In this document: positions 26,031 through 34,609 of the stretch, one piece after another | How positions within the stretch are numbered: the first letter of the stretch is position 1 | Layout of the letters: every line of letters starts with the position of its first letter | Assembly: GCA_964440295.1 (NCBI GenBank) | Contig: CAYTRT010000006.1 | Location: 1 to 51,636, forward strand | Direction: 5' to 3' | DNA length: 51,636 nt | Origin: CALIKS01 sp964440295 | GTDB taxonomy: Archaea; Thermoproteota; Nitrososphaeria_A; Caldarchaeales; Calditenuaceae | Translations under genes and position numbers: made by a program | The notes under the pieces: generated by a model | What the model was told of the DNA's origin: nothing | The model's database searches: none | Seen by the model: only the letters and a program-made list of their open reading frames with translations

Positions 26031-26513
26031 CTAAACGCCGAGGAAAAGCTCTGAGTCCGGTATTCCTGCAGCGTGGAATATCTCTCCTGGCACCGCTTCT
26101 TTACCGGGTGGAACGCCGGGCTTTAGGCTTCTGTATCTCTCGTAGAAGGCTGTCCTGACCCTCTCGACGTAGTCGAACAGCTCCTTCGCGCTGCCGTATC
26201 TCGACTTTATGGTTCTGTACTTTATGCCGTCCTTAGTGATCTCCGCGATGAAGCACGTGATGGTGCCGCCTGCCTTGTCATAGGATTTTCTCCTAGTCTT
26301 TGCGGAAGAGCTGGCCACTGCCTCGACGAGTACAGACATGTGTTTTTTCTCACGGTCCTTCTCAAAGAGTAGGTCGATCGCGAAGCCGCATCTGCCGAAT
26401 CTTGCATATATCTGTCTCTCCATCGGATAGTGTCTTAGCGTTGCTAATCCCTTTAGCGTAGGCTCGCTCAGAAGCTTTAATACCTCTTCCAGCACCCTGT
26501 TGGACTTTTGCAT
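26031..26513 (-). CDS. Conserved-looking protein of unknown function
   Basis: 160 residues, soluble and basic, with alternating strands and helices and no motif I recognise. Notable parts are a KTRRKSYDKAGG turn in the middle and a Pro/Gly-rich segment LKPGVPPGKEAVPGE near the C-terminus. Codon use matches the neighbouring housekeeping genes, and the frame is free of a better alternative on either strand. It diverges from the Lrp regulator with 64 bases between the starts, so the two may share regulation. Confidence 0.6.
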   Translation of the reverse strand: MQKSNRVLEEVLKLLSEPTLKGLATLRHYPMERQIYARFGRCGFAIDLLFEKDREKKHMSVLVEAVASSSAKTRRKSYDKAGGTITCFIAEITKDGIKYRTIKSRYGSAKELFDYVERVRTAFYERYRSLKPGVPPGKEAVPGEIFHAAGIPDSELFLGV

Positions 26514-26577
26514 ATTCAGTTTCCATAAAGGGAAATTATGTATTAAGCTTTCTCCTTCCTAATATTATTGACTGCTC

Positions 26578-27039
26578 TTGAGAGGGACGGAGAAACTGGA
26601 TGAGATGGATCAGAAAATACTGGTTGAGCTAATAAAAAACGCTAGGGCCTCGTACAGAGAGCTAGCCAAAAAGCTCGGCCTCTCAGTCGCCACGGTTGCG
26701 TACAGAGTGGCCAAGCTGCAGAAAAGCGGCCTGATCAAGGGATTTACAACCGTCCTCAACTACGAGGAGATGGGCTACGAGATAACAGCAATAATTAAAC
26801 TAGTAATCAAGGAAGGTAGGCTCCTAGAGGTGCAGAGAGAAATAGCATCGGAGAAAAACGTGATTGCGGTTTACGACGTAACAGGCGAGGTCGACTCGAT
26901 AATCATATGCAGGTTTAGGGATAGGCAGGAGATGAGCGCCTTCATTAAGAGAATACTCAAGATGCCATACGTCGAGAGAAGCTCGACGCACGTCGTACTC
27001 GAGGTCGTGAAGGAGGACCCAAACTCGCTGTTCACTTAG
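26578..27039 (+). CDS. Lrp/AsnC-family transcription regulator
   Basis: 153 residues. An N-terminal winged helix-turn-helix (SYRELAKKLGLSVATVAYRV, about residues 26-45) is followed by a RAM effector-binding domain (about 65-145). Such proteins bind DNA as oligomers and respond to amino acids. TTG start, chosen because the family-typical KLDEMDQKIL begins just before the first ATG (26605). It ends 143 bases before the histidine operon in the same direction, which makes amino-acid control of that operon an attractive guess. Confidence 0.88.
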   Translation: MRGTEKLDEMDQKILVELIKNARASYRELAKKLGLSVATVAYRVAKLQKSGLIKGFTTVLNYEEMGYEITAIIKLVIKEGRLLEVQREIASEKNVIAVYDVTGEVDSIIICRFRDRQEMSAFIKRILKMPYVERSSTHVVLEVVKEDPNSLFT

Positions 27040-27136
27040 CGCTACAATGTGGGTGAAATGGATGGGAAGATTTATTACTAAGGGAGGTTGTTTTCTCAAC
27101 CGATGGTCGAGGTAAACTTGCTTCATTGAGGTTAGC

Positions 27137-27145
27137 TCTATAAAA
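27137..27145 (+). promoter_or_regulatory. TATA-like box of the histidine operon
   Basis: The sequence ctataaaag occurs 38-46 bases before hisG. A leader of roughly 15 bases would then contain GAGGTG at 27167-27172 as ribosome binding site. A short inverted repeat (ggttgttttctcaacc) near 27087-27102 may mark the end of the Lrp transcript or an operator. Confidence 0.45.
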
Positions 27146-27182
27146 GTCTTTATACTGAGTTCTGCAGAGGTGTTGTTAAAAA

Positions 27183-28172
27183 ATGAGTAGGCTAAGGTTT
27201 GCAATTCCAAAGGGATCGCTAGAGAGCGATACGTTAGACTTGCTGAGGCGTGCCTTCTATGATGTCAAGGGGGCGGAGCGGACGTATAGGCCGTTGATAA
27301 GCGACAGAGAGATCGAGCTTAAGATTCTGCGGCCCCAAGAAATTCCGATATACGTCGCTGAGGGATACTACGATGTAGGCATCACGGGGCTCGACTGGGT
27401 TGAAGAGACAGCCGCAAAAGTAGAGGTCCTAAAGGATCTTGAGTATGGTAGAGTGAGACTCGTCATGGCTGCTCCCATAACCTATGGATACAAGAGCCTA
27501 AGCGACTTATTAGAGAGAAGACTGAGCAATAACCTACCAATACGAATCTCGACTGAGTATCTCAACATAACTTCTCAGAGAATCATGGCTAACGAGGTGT
27601 ACCAGAGATATTTTGGAGAAAAGACGCCCACGATAGTGACGCCGTGGATCAGGAAGGGCGAGAACCCAAGCGTCTGCATATTCCTGTCTTTCGGAGCAAC
27701 TGAGGCTAAGCCGCCCGAGGAGGCTGACGCAATAGTCGATAATACAGAGACGGGCAGGACGCTTGAGCAGAATAACCTCGCGGTAATAGAGGAATTCATG
27801 ACTAGTACGGCAGTGCTGATAGCCAACAGAGACGCTATGCGCGACCACTGGAAAAAAGAGAAGATACTTGACATCCTTTCAATGTTCACGGGAGTCTTAG
27901 AGTCGAGGAAGAGACTACACATATTTCTAAACGTGAAGGAGGAAAACTTGGAGGAGTTGCTGTCCATTCTGCCAGCCCTTAAGGCACCGACGATCAACAA
28001 ACTATCAATAGAGGGTTGGTATGCAATCAATACAGTTATCAAGAAGGAGGAGCTCTTCAGGATTCTGCCCAAGCTTCGCAGGGTCGCTCAGGGACTAGTC
28101 GCGCACGAGCCTCAGCTCCTACTATCGCTGGAAGAAATCCTCCAAGGTGGAAAGAATGGTAACCCTGATTAA
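27183..28172 (+). CDS. hisG: ATP phosphoribosyltransferase, long form
   Basis: 329 residues. It catalyses the first step of histidine synthesis, ATP + PRPP to phosphoribosyl-ATP. The start LRFAIPKGSLESDT, the YVAEGYYDVGITGLDW segment and the PRPP-loop-like AIVDNTETGRTLEQNNL are family features. The extra C-terminal domain (about 225-320) marks the long, self-contained and feedback-inhibited form, so no HisZ is needed. It is first in a same-direction operon and overlaps hisD. Confidence 0.95.
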   Translation: MSRLRFAIPKGSLESDTLDLLRRAFYDVKGAERTYRPLISDREIELKILRPQEIPIYVAEGYYDVGITGLDWVEETAAKVEVLKDLEYGRVRLVMAAPITYGYKSLSDLLERRLSNNLPIRISTEYLNITSQRIMANEVYQRYFGEKTPTIVTPWIRKGENPSVCIFLSFGATEAKPPEEADAIVDNTETGRTLEQNNLAVIEEFMTSTAVLIANRDAMRDHWKKEKILDILSMFTGVLESRKRLHIFLNVKEENLEELLSILPALKAPTINKLSIEGWYAINTVIKKEELFRILPKLRRVAQGLVAHEPQLLLSLEEILQGGKNGNPD

Positions 28173-29457
28173 AGTAACTCAAGATAACATAGACGAAACA
28201 GTTTCCAAAATAAGGAAAAGAGTAGAGATAAGCAACGAAGTCTACGGGGCTGTCCGTCAAATAATCGAGGACGTCAGGGCTAACGGCGAGGAGGCACTCG
28301 TAAGGCTAGCAAAAACTATAGATAACGTCGAGATAGAGCCTGATAAAATTCTCGTCGGGCGGGACGAGATGAGTAAGGCTATGAGCAGGGTTGAGCCAGC
28401 ACTCATAGCAGCACTTAAGAGACTCAGGAAAAACATAGCCAAGGTCGAGCAACATAGACTCAGAGCGATCAGTGGAAGCGTCAAGTTTAGTGATGGATAC
28501 ATCGTAAAGTATGGTTGGAGGCCGCTTAGTGCGGTCGGATGCTATGCGCCTGGCGGAAGAGCCACCTACCTCAGCACGATACTGATGACTGGTGTTCCAG
28601 GAAAGGTTGCCAGGGTACCTAGAATGGTACTGGCGACCCCACCAAAGAAAAGCGAGGAGGACAAGGACAGAGTCATGGCTGCGGCTTACGTGGCGGGATT
28701 CGACGAATTGTTATGGTCAGGCGGCGCACAGGCAATAGCCGCCTTGGCCTACGGAACATCGCGCCTAAAGCCAGTCAAGAAAATCATCGGTCCTGGAAAT
28801 AACTACGTAGTGGCCGCGAAGCAGCTCGTCCAAAGAGTGGTCGATATTGATTTTCCAGCCGGGCCAACAGAGTTAGTCGCAGTACTAGACGAGACGAGCA
28901 ATCTTGAGGCTGTTGCCTGCGACATGGCTGCGCAGGCTGAGCATGGTCCGGACAGCATCACCATCGCCATTACCCAGTCTGAAGAGACAGCAGAGGAAAT
29001 GTTAAGAGTCCTAGAGCAAGTGCAGAGTAATTTAAGCGATGACAGCGCATCGAGAAGATCACTCCAATCAAACTGCCATGTCGTCCTCGCGGATAGCCTA
29101 GGAACGCTCTGCAAATTTGTAAACACGGTTGCGCCTGAGCACCTGGTAATCTCTGTAAAAAATTATGGCAAGATAATGAAACAGATAATTAACGCTGGCG
29201 TCATCACGGTTGGTAGAGATGTTCCAAGCGTATTCGTCGATTATTATGCAGGCCAGAGTCATGTTCTACCGACGGGCGGCTACGCAGCGATCTTCAGCGG
29301 ACTAACAGTGCTGGACTATGTTAGACTGCTAAGTATAGTCTCGGGAAGTAAAAAATCAGTCAGGACGGCGATGAGAAACATTGAGCCCCTGATAAGGGCG
29401 GAAGGGCTTCCCCTACACTTAGAGGCATTCAAGGCTGCTTTAGGTGGCGCTAATTGA
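28156..29457 (+). CDS. hisD: Histidinol dehydrogenase
   Basis: 433 residues. It oxidises histidinol to histidine in two NAD-dependent steps. Visible family blocks are VGCYAPGGRATYLST, SGGAQAIAALAYGT, IIGPGNNYVVAAKQLV, DFPAGPTELV and QAEHGPDS, with zinc ligands expected from the Gln/His here and the later APEHL and QSHVLPTGG. I use the ATG at 28156, which has GGTGG six bases before it; an in-frame GTG at 28147 overlaps that site. It overlaps the end of hisG by 17 bases, implying coupled translation. Confidence 0.95.
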   Translation: MVTLIKVTQDNIDETVSKIRKRVEISNEVYGAVRQIIEDVRANGEEALVRLAKTIDNVEIEPDKILVGRDEMSKAMSRVEPALIAALKRLRKNIAKVEQHRLRAISGSVKFSDGYIVKYGWRPLSAVGCYAPGGRATYLSTILMTGVPGKVARVPRMVLATPPKKSEEDKDRVMAAAYVAGFDELLWSGGAQAIAALAYGTSRLKPVKKIIGPGNNYVVAAKQLVQRVVDIDFPAGPTELVAVLDETSNLEAVACDMAAQAEHGPDSITIAITQSEETAEEMLRVLEQVQSNLSDDSASRRSLQSNCHVVLADSLGTLCKFVNTVAPEHLVISVKNYGKIMKQIINAGVITVGRDVPSVFVDYYAGQSHVLPTGGYAAIFSGLTVLDYVRLLSIVSGSKKSVRTAMRNIEPLIRAEGLPLHLEAFKAALGGAN

Positions 29458-30641
29458 GACGTGAGTACGTAAGGCTTGCGGCGGAGGAGGAAATAATCAT
29501 CGCGAGAGACGCCATAGAAGACCTCAGAAGTGTCGAGGCAGTAATATTTGATTGTGATGGCGTGCTAATTGACACTAAGAGGTCCTATGACATGGCCATC
29601 TTAATGACCGTTGATCAGATCTTCTCAAAGATGCTTCACGTAGAGTTTCTGGGGCAGCCAGTAGGCACGGAGGAAATTAGGCTGCTCAGGAGCACGGGCG
29701 GATTCAATAATGACGCTAATACAGCCTACATACTCACGCTCTGGCTTTTCGTAAATCTGCCCGACGATGTTTTGATGAGGCTTAAGGATCTATTTAACAA
29801 AAATGTAGAGGAGAGTCATAAACTGCGCCCCGATGCCTTATTCCAACACTTATCGAGAAATATGTTATTGAACCAAGGATACAGACCATCAATGGTCAAG
29901 GAGGTGGCCCATCCTATTCGTGAGGTAGTGGCGGAGGCTCGTCGCGGTTCTTCAGTCCTTGTTACCTCTGAAATGATCGATAAAATACTCGCAGAAATAG
30001 CTGCGAGGAAGGGATTTTTGAACGAATACAACCACTTTAAGCAAGTTTTAGGCAAGCCCGGAGAATATGGCAGCGGCCTATTAGAGACAATATTCTCTGA
30101 CCTCTATTACGGCGAGGAGATTGTGTCAAGAATATATGGGCATGGACCATACTTCAGGCTTGGTAAGGGTCTATATACGAATGAGTCGATCTTCATTAAG
30201 GAAGAGACGCTTAGGCGACTCGCCTCGAAGCTGGGACGCGAGCATCTCGGCATAGTGAGTGGACGGGACAGGACGGTGCCCGAAATCGTCTTGGGAAGGC
30301 TGGTCAAATATTTTAACATGGATGCCTCGGTCTTTATTGCTGATGAGGAAAAGCTAGGTGCTCCCCCCTCTATTGAGAAGCCAAGCCCATACAGCTTGAT
30401 CAAGTCCATCTCTTCCATGGGCAATGTCTTTAAGGCAGTTTATGTCGGAAACTCCGCGGAGGACATCATGATGGCTAGAAACGCAGCTAACTTCGGTGTC
30501 AAGACGCTGTTCATCGGCGTGACTGGGCTCTCTCCCAACCCGCCCCTCGATAGAGAGATGTTTATCTCTATGGGTGCTGATGCGATCGTTGAGACACCTG
30601 ACTCCCTGATTGATGTGCTAATCGGCGGAGGCAGAACTTGA
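29454..30641 (+). CDS. HAD-family hydrolase in the his operon, candidate histidinol-phosphate phosphatase
   Basis: 395 residues. The HAD motifs are: I, FDCDGVLIDT with Asp33/Asp35; II, GIVSGRD; III, the Lys in IEKPSPYSLIK; IV, VGNSAEDIMMARNA, which has one Asp where many members have two. An unusually large insert (about residues 45-235) forms the cap. It sits between hisD and hisB, with a TTG start sharing bases with the hisD stop (TTGA). Histidine synthesis needs a histidinol-phosphate phosphatase and no other candidate is in the operon. I infer that role by position. Similar HAD proteins near or fused to HisB are known, but the substrate is unproven here. Confidence 0.75.
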   Translation: MRREYVRLAAEEEIIIARDAIEDLRSVEAVIFDCDGVLIDTKRSYDMAILMTVDQIFSKMLHVEFLGQPVGTEEIRLLRSTGGFNNDANTAYILTLWLFVNLPDDVLMRLKDLFNKNVEESHKLRPDALFQHLSRNMLLNQGYRPSMVKEVAHPIREVVAEARRGSSVLVTSEMIDKILAEIAARKGFLNEYNHFKQVLGKPGEYGSGLLETIFSDLYYGEEIVSRIYGHGPYFRLGKGLYTNESIFIKEETLRRLASKLGREHLGIVSGRDRTVPEIVLGRLVKYFNMDASVFIADEEKLGAPPSIEKPSPYSLIKSISSMGNVFKAVYVGNSAEDIMMARNAANFGVKTLFIGVTGLSPNPPLDREMFISMGADAIVETPDSLIDVLIGGGRT

Positions 30642-31213
30642 GGACGGCCAAGATAACTAGGAAGACCAGCGAGACTGAAATCGAGGTTTACGTAAACCTC
30701 GATGGGGATGGCTCCTATGAGGGCAGCACTGGAATCAAATTCCTAGACCATCTGTTGTCGCTGATCGCTCATCACAGTCTATCACAGATCTCAGTAAGGG
30801 CCTCATGGGACCTCAAGCATCACGGCGTCGAAGACGTGGCGATCGTGCTGGGACAAGCTATAGGTAAAGCACTTGGGGCCAGAGAGTCGATTAGGCGTTT
30901 TGGCTTTGCAATAGTCCCGATGGATGAGGCATTAGCGGAGGCCTCCGTTGACCTAATATCTAGGAGCTACTCGGCCGTTCAGCTGCAGCTCTATGGAAAA
31001 GAGATCGAAGACGTCAAGGCCGAGGATATAATCCACTTCTTCATCAGCCTAGCCTCCTCGATACCCGCAGTGATTCACATACATGTCAGGTACGGACATA
31101 ACGATCATCACAAGGTTGAGGCAGCTACCAAGGCTCTAGCAGTGGCATTGAGAGAGGCATGGCGAGTCGACCCCGATAGAAAGGGATCATCAAGCTCGAA
31201 GGGCCTAATGTAG
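30638..31213 (+). CDS. hisB: Imidazoleglycerol-phosphate dehydratase
   Basis: 191 residues, the normal monofunctional length. Metal-binding histidine clusters are visible in FLDHLLSLIAHHS, WDLKHHGVEDVAIVLGQA and GHNDHHKVEAATKALAVAL, ending in the typical SSSKGLM. It removes water from imidazoleglycerol phosphate. The TTG start overlaps the stop of the HAD gene (TTGA), the same arrangement as the hisD/HAD junction. It has no fused phosphatase domain, consistent with the separate HAD gene. Confidence 0.96.
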   Translation: MRTAKITRKTSETEIEVYVNLDGDGSYEGSTGIKFLDHLLSLIAHHSLSQISVRASWDLKHHGVEDVAIVLGQAIGKALGARESIRRFGFAIVPMDEALAEASVDLISRSYSAVQLQLYGKEIEDVKAEDIIHFFISLASSIPAVIHIHVRYGHNDHHKVEAATKALAVALREAWRVDPDRKGSSSSKGLM

Positions 31214-31214
31214 C

Positions 31215-31814
31215 ATGAAGATAGGAATTCTCAACTACGGGATAGGAAACCTCTACAGCATTACTAACGCATTCCGGAGGCTAGGAGTGAATGTGGAGAT
31301 AATTGACCAGCCCTCAAAGGCCCAGATCGATGGGCTCGTATTGCCAGGCGTCGGCAACTTCGAGTCTGCAGCCACGAATATGCGGCTCATGAAGGACAAG
31401 ATCATCGAACTGATCGAATCGTCGATGCCGGTCCTAGGGATATGTCTGGGCATGCAGCTATTCTTTGAGAGGAGTGAGGAAGGCGGAGGCGAGGGGCTTG
31501 GGATATTCAGGGGCGATGTTGTGAAGATGAGGATACGTGGGAAGCTCCCACACATGGGTTGGAACACTCTGATCAAGATGAAGGAATCACCAATACTTGA
31601 AGACGTGAATACTGGCGACTGGGTATACTACGTCCACTCTTACTATCCATCGCCGAGGGACGCAGAGATAGTCTTGGCCGAGACAGAGTATCACATACGC
31701 TTCCCATCAGTGATAGGCGGCTCATCAAGATTTGGAACACAGTTCCACCCAGAAAAATCAAGCACTACCGGTCAGAAAATCCTAAAAAATTTTCTGAAGA
31801 TATGTAAAAAATAA
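31215..31814 (+). CDS. hisH: Imidazole glycerol phosphate synthase, glutaminase subunit
   Basis: 199 residues of the class I glutamine amidotransferase fold. The catalytic triad is Cys77 (GICLGMQ), His178 and Glu180 (FHPEKS). It supplies ammonia to HisF, encoded two genes later. It starts one base after the hisB stop. An 88-base space follows before hisA. Confidence 0.96.
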   Translation: MKIGILNYGIGNLYSITNAFRRLGVNVEIIDQPSKAQIDGLVLPGVGNFESAATNMRLMKDKIIELIESSMPVLGICLGMQLFFERSEEGGGEGLGIFRGDVVKMRIRGKLPHMGWNTLIKMKESPILEDVNTGDWVYYVHSYYPSPRDAEIVLAETEYHIRFPSVIGGSSRFGTQFHPEKSSTTGQKILKNFLKICKK

Positions 31815-31902
31815 AAGATGCGTATATACATCGACGAGTCCGTGTTTTCAAAAGCAAACTAAGTTCATCGTTAAATTATACCTCTGCATATCTAGTCCGG
31901 AT

Positions 31903-32637
31903 TTGGAGGTCTGGGGTTCAATAGACCTGCTCGGAGGAAAAGTTGTCAGGCTCGTCAAGGGAGACCCGACGAGCACGATTGTCTATTCAAACAATCCATT
32001 ACACGTGGCTAGAAAGCTATCGTCCCTCGGCCTAGACGGCCTGCACATTGTTGATATTGACGCAGCGCTCGGCAGGGGTAGAAACAGCGAGATAATCAAG
32101 TCGATCATCGAGAATACGAATATGAAGACCCAAGTGGGTGGAGGGATCAGAACGTTCGAGACGGCCGCCTCACTGCTAGACATGGGCGTGAGCAGGGTAG
32201 TGATTGGAACCGCCCTCTTCACAAATCATAAGTTAGTAACCGACATTATGAGTAGTTATGGCTCTGAGCGCGTCGTGGCCGCGCTGGACTATGGGAGGGG
32301 CGGCATAGTGTATAAGGGCTGGAGCCTAGTAGCTCACATGAATTTATTCGAGGGATATAGCCTGATCAAGGAGTTATCCATAAAGCATGTATTAGTGACG
32401 GCAGTCGAGCGTGACGGAACCATGATGGGGCCAGACTTGGAATTATTATCGAAGCTGAATCCCGAGGATAGAGCGATAACATATGCTAGTGGTGGAATAT
32501 CCACGCCTCAGGAAGTCTCCGAGCTTGCGAGGCTGAACTTTAAAGGCATAATTCTCGGAAGAGCCCTATACGAAGGCCTGGTTCCTCCGAGTGATTTAAT
32601 AACTGCGGCGAGGCAAAGGGACCTTGCCACTGGCTAA
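31903..32637 (+). CDS. hisA: ProFAR isomerase
   Basis: 244 residues. It is a (beta/alpha)8 barrel that performs the Amadori isomerisation of ProFAR to PRFAR. The paired aspartates are Asp8 (SIDLLGGK) and Asp129 (ALDYGRGG). Phosphate-binding loops are QVGGGIR and YASGGIST. TTG start: the first beta strand EVWGSIDL is needed, so no later start works. A taaattata box 23-31 bases upstream suggests a separate internal, leaderless promoter within the operon. Confidence 0.93.
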   Translation: MEVWGSIDLLGGKVVRLVKGDPTSTIVYSNNPLHVARKLSSLGLDGLHIVDIDAALGRGRNSEIIKSIIENTNMKTQVGGGIRTFETAASLLDMGVSRVVIGTALFTNHKLVTDIMSSYGSERVVAALDYGRGGIVYKGWSLVAHMNLFEGYSLIKELSIKHVLVTAVERDGTMMGPDLELLSKLNPEDRAITYASGGISTPQEVSELARLNFKGIILGRALYEGLVPPSDLITAARQRDLATG

Positions 32638-33394
32638 GCGGATAATTCCCTGCCTAGACGTGGAGATGGGCAGGGTTGTCAAAGGAGTTTCGTTTAGGGA
32701 CCTAAGGAGTGCCGGCGATCCAGTAGAGCTTGCATCGCGATACGTCGCTGAAGGCGCAGACGAGCTTGTCTTTCTAGACATCTCCGCGTCGCTAGAAGGC
32801 AGAGAAACAATGGTCGAGGTTGCTAGAAGGGTTGCGTCGGTAATTGATATCCCATTCACGGTGGGAGGAGGGATCAGGAACCTCGAAGACGCCTATAGAC
32901 TACTCGTAAATGGGGCTGATAAGGTATCGCTTAACACAGCAGCCATTCAGAACCCAGAAATAATCAGGGAGATCTCTAAAAGGTTTGGCGATCAGTGCGT
33001 AGTGTTGGCAATCGATGCAAAAAGAGAATACGTAGGCGGTGAGTTGATCTATAGGGTCTACAGCCACAGCGCTACTAGGCCCACTCCGCTCACGGCTGAG
33101 GAATGGGCGGCGAGGGGCGAAAGCCTAGGGGCGGGCGAGATACTCCTGACCTCGATAGACATGGATGGGAGAAGAGAAGGATACGACATAGAGCTCCTTA
33201 GGAGGATAACGAGCACGGTAAACTTGCCCGTCATCGCGAGTGGAGGAGCAGGACAGCTAGAACATTTCTATAAAGCAATCGTTGAGGGCGGGGCAGACGC
33301 TGTATTGGCTGCCTCGGTATTTCACTACGGCATATATTCTATAAGGCAGGTTAAGGAATACTTATCGAGCAGGGGAGTACCAGTAAGGATATGA
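32624..33394 (+). CDS. hisF: Imidazole glycerol phosphate synthase, cyclase subunit
   Basis: 256 residues. It is a barrel paralogue of HisA that uses HisH-derived ammonia to form IGP and AICAR. The catalytic aspartates are Asp12 (PCLDVEMGRVVKG) and Asp131 (LAIDAKRE), with phosphate loops TVGGGIR and ASGGAGQ. The TTG start overlaps the end of hisA by 14 bases. Confidence 0.96.
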   Translation: MPLAKRIIPCLDVEMGRVVKGVSFRDLRSAGDPVELASRYVAEGADELVFLDISASLEGRETMVEVARRVASVIDIPFTVGGGIRNLEDAYRLLVNGADKVSLNTAAIQNPEIIREISKRFGDQCVVLAIDAKREYVGGELIYRVYSHSATRPTPLTAEEWAARGESLGAGEILLTSIDMDGRREGYDIELLRRITSTVNLPVIASGGAGQLEHFYKAIVEGGADAVLAASVFHYGIYSIRQVKEYLSSRGVPVRI

Positions 33395-33732
33395 CTAGTA
33401 GCGATGAAGTGTCCGTCGAGGAGCTTGACTTCGCTCGTCTTAACGGATTAATCACCGTCGTGGTGCAGGATGCCAGCACTAAGGACGTGTTGATGGTTGC
33501 ATTCGCTAGTAAAGAAGCAATATTGAGAACGTTGAAGGAAGGAGTAGCGTATTTCTGGAGCAGGTCAAGAAAGAAACTCTGGATGAAGGGTGAGACCTCT
33601 GGAAACATTCAGGAGGTTGAAAGAGTATTAGTAGACTGCGACGCAGACGCAGTAATCTACCTCGTCAGGCCCAGAGGCCCTGCATGCCACACAGGAAGAC
33701 AATCCTGCTTCTATAGATCACTCAAAATGTAG
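33391..33732 (+). CDS. hisI: Phosphoribosyl-AMP cyclohydrolase
   Basis: 113 residues, a single-domain HisI without the HisE pyrophosphohydrolase domain often fused to it. The zinc/magnesium residues lie in VDCDADAVIYLVR and GPACHTGRQSCFYR, and the substrate motif is WSRSRKKLWMKGETSGN. It overlaps hisF by ATGA. It is the last gene of the operon. hisE and hisC are not present and must be elsewhere or replaced. Confidence 0.95.
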   Translation: MTSSDEVSVEELDFARLNGLITVVVQDASTKDVLMVAFASKEAILRTLKEGVAYFWSRSRKKLWMKGETSGNIQEVERVLVDCDADAVIYLVRPRGPACHTGRQSCFYRSLKM

Positions 33733-33801
33733 GACTAAACAAAGAATCGATAAATGAGTTTAAGTAAATATAGACCCTGAACAATTATTAGATGAAGAAA
33801 C

Positions 33802-34227
33802 TTGGGAAGACCGGTTGATTTTAAATCTGCGCCCATCGACCCTGATTTTAAGAGCAAGTTGCCGAAGACTGGAGAGCACAATGGACATGCTGTCTGGGGT
33901 GAGGGTGTACAGAGGCTAGACGCCGAAGGTAAGCCCTATCCGACGAAGCTCGGAATACACGGCACAAACGTGGCTGTGGATTGGGACGCATGCATAGCTG
34001 ATGGCGCATGCATGGATGTATGCCCAGTGGGCCTCTACGAGTGGGCGTTAAACCCCGGAAACTCAGGCTCGGGCAAGGACAGAGTGATAGACCCCAAGAC
34101 CGACAAGGAACTCTGGGAGAAGTACAGGACCGATAAAAGCGACCCAGTCAGAGAGTCTGACTGCATATTTTGCATGGCCTGCGAGTCTGCCTGTCCAGTA
34201 CAAGCGATAAAAATCACTCCGCCCTAA
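33802..34227 (+). CDS. Zinc-containing seven/eight-iron-type ferredoxin
   Basis: 141 residues. An N-terminal extension of about 45 residues contains His residues (EHNGHAVWG, LGIHGTNV) matching the zinc site of archaeal zinc ferredoxins. The core has two clusters, CIADGACMDVCP (with an altered spacing at the second Cys, suggesting a 3Fe-4S site) and CIFCMACESACP. A long loop between the clusters fits the family. It is probably the acceptor for 2-oxoacid:ferredoxin oxidoreductases. TTG start, with TATA-like taaatata about 30-38 bases upstream. Confidence 0.88.
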   Translation: MGRPVDFKSAPIDPDFKSKLPKTGEHNGHAVWGEGVQRLDAEGKPYPTKLGIHGTNVAVDWDACIADGACMDVCPVGLYEWALNPGNSGSGKDRVIDPKTDKELWEKYRTDKSDPVRESDCIFCMACESACPVQAIKITPP

Positions 34228-34324
34228 AACTTAGCAAAGCAATTATTTTTATCATGTTAATGAACGCGTCGGATGCGATAGTAGTACCTATAAACTAAAT
34301 ATGAATCGATGCGTGATAAAACAC

Positions 34325-34609
34325 ATGGAAATTAGCCGTGCTCAGATATTGATAGATCAGATTTATGGCGAGAGGGACAGGGAGAGAGGAGTAGAGAGGA
34401 CTGCTCTGTGGCTCATATCAGAAGTCGGCGAGATAGCCGACGCACTGGCCAAAAATAACATAGAATCATTGAGGGAAGAGGTCTCAGACGTCTTGGCTTG
34501 GCTCTTAAGTCTCTGCAATGTCGCTGGGATAGACCTAGAACATGAATTCCTGAGAAAGTACGGTAAGGGCTGTCCGAGGTGTAATAGTGTTCCTTGCTGT
34601 TGTCCCTAG
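34325..34609 (+). CDS. MazG-like nucleotide pyrophosphohydrolase with a cysteine-rich tail
   Basis: 94 residues. The all-alpha NTP pyrophosphohydrolase motif is present: SEVGEIADAL and LREEVSDVLAWLL, supplying the acidic Mg ligands. The C-terminus KGCPRCNSVPCCCP holds five cysteines and probably binds a metal. HisE belongs to the same superfamily and is missing from the his operon, but the motif is closer to MazG/dNTP pyrophosphatases. I choose the ATG at 34325 because the TATA-like ctataaac at 34289-34296 sits about 30 bases before it; the ATG at 34301 would lie too close. The gene abuts the convergent AbrB-type gene. Confidence 0.8.
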   Translation: MEISRAQILIDQIYGERDRERGVERTALWLISEVGEIADALAKNNIESLREEVSDVLAWLLSLCNVAGIDLEHEFLRKYGKGCPRCNSVPCCCP

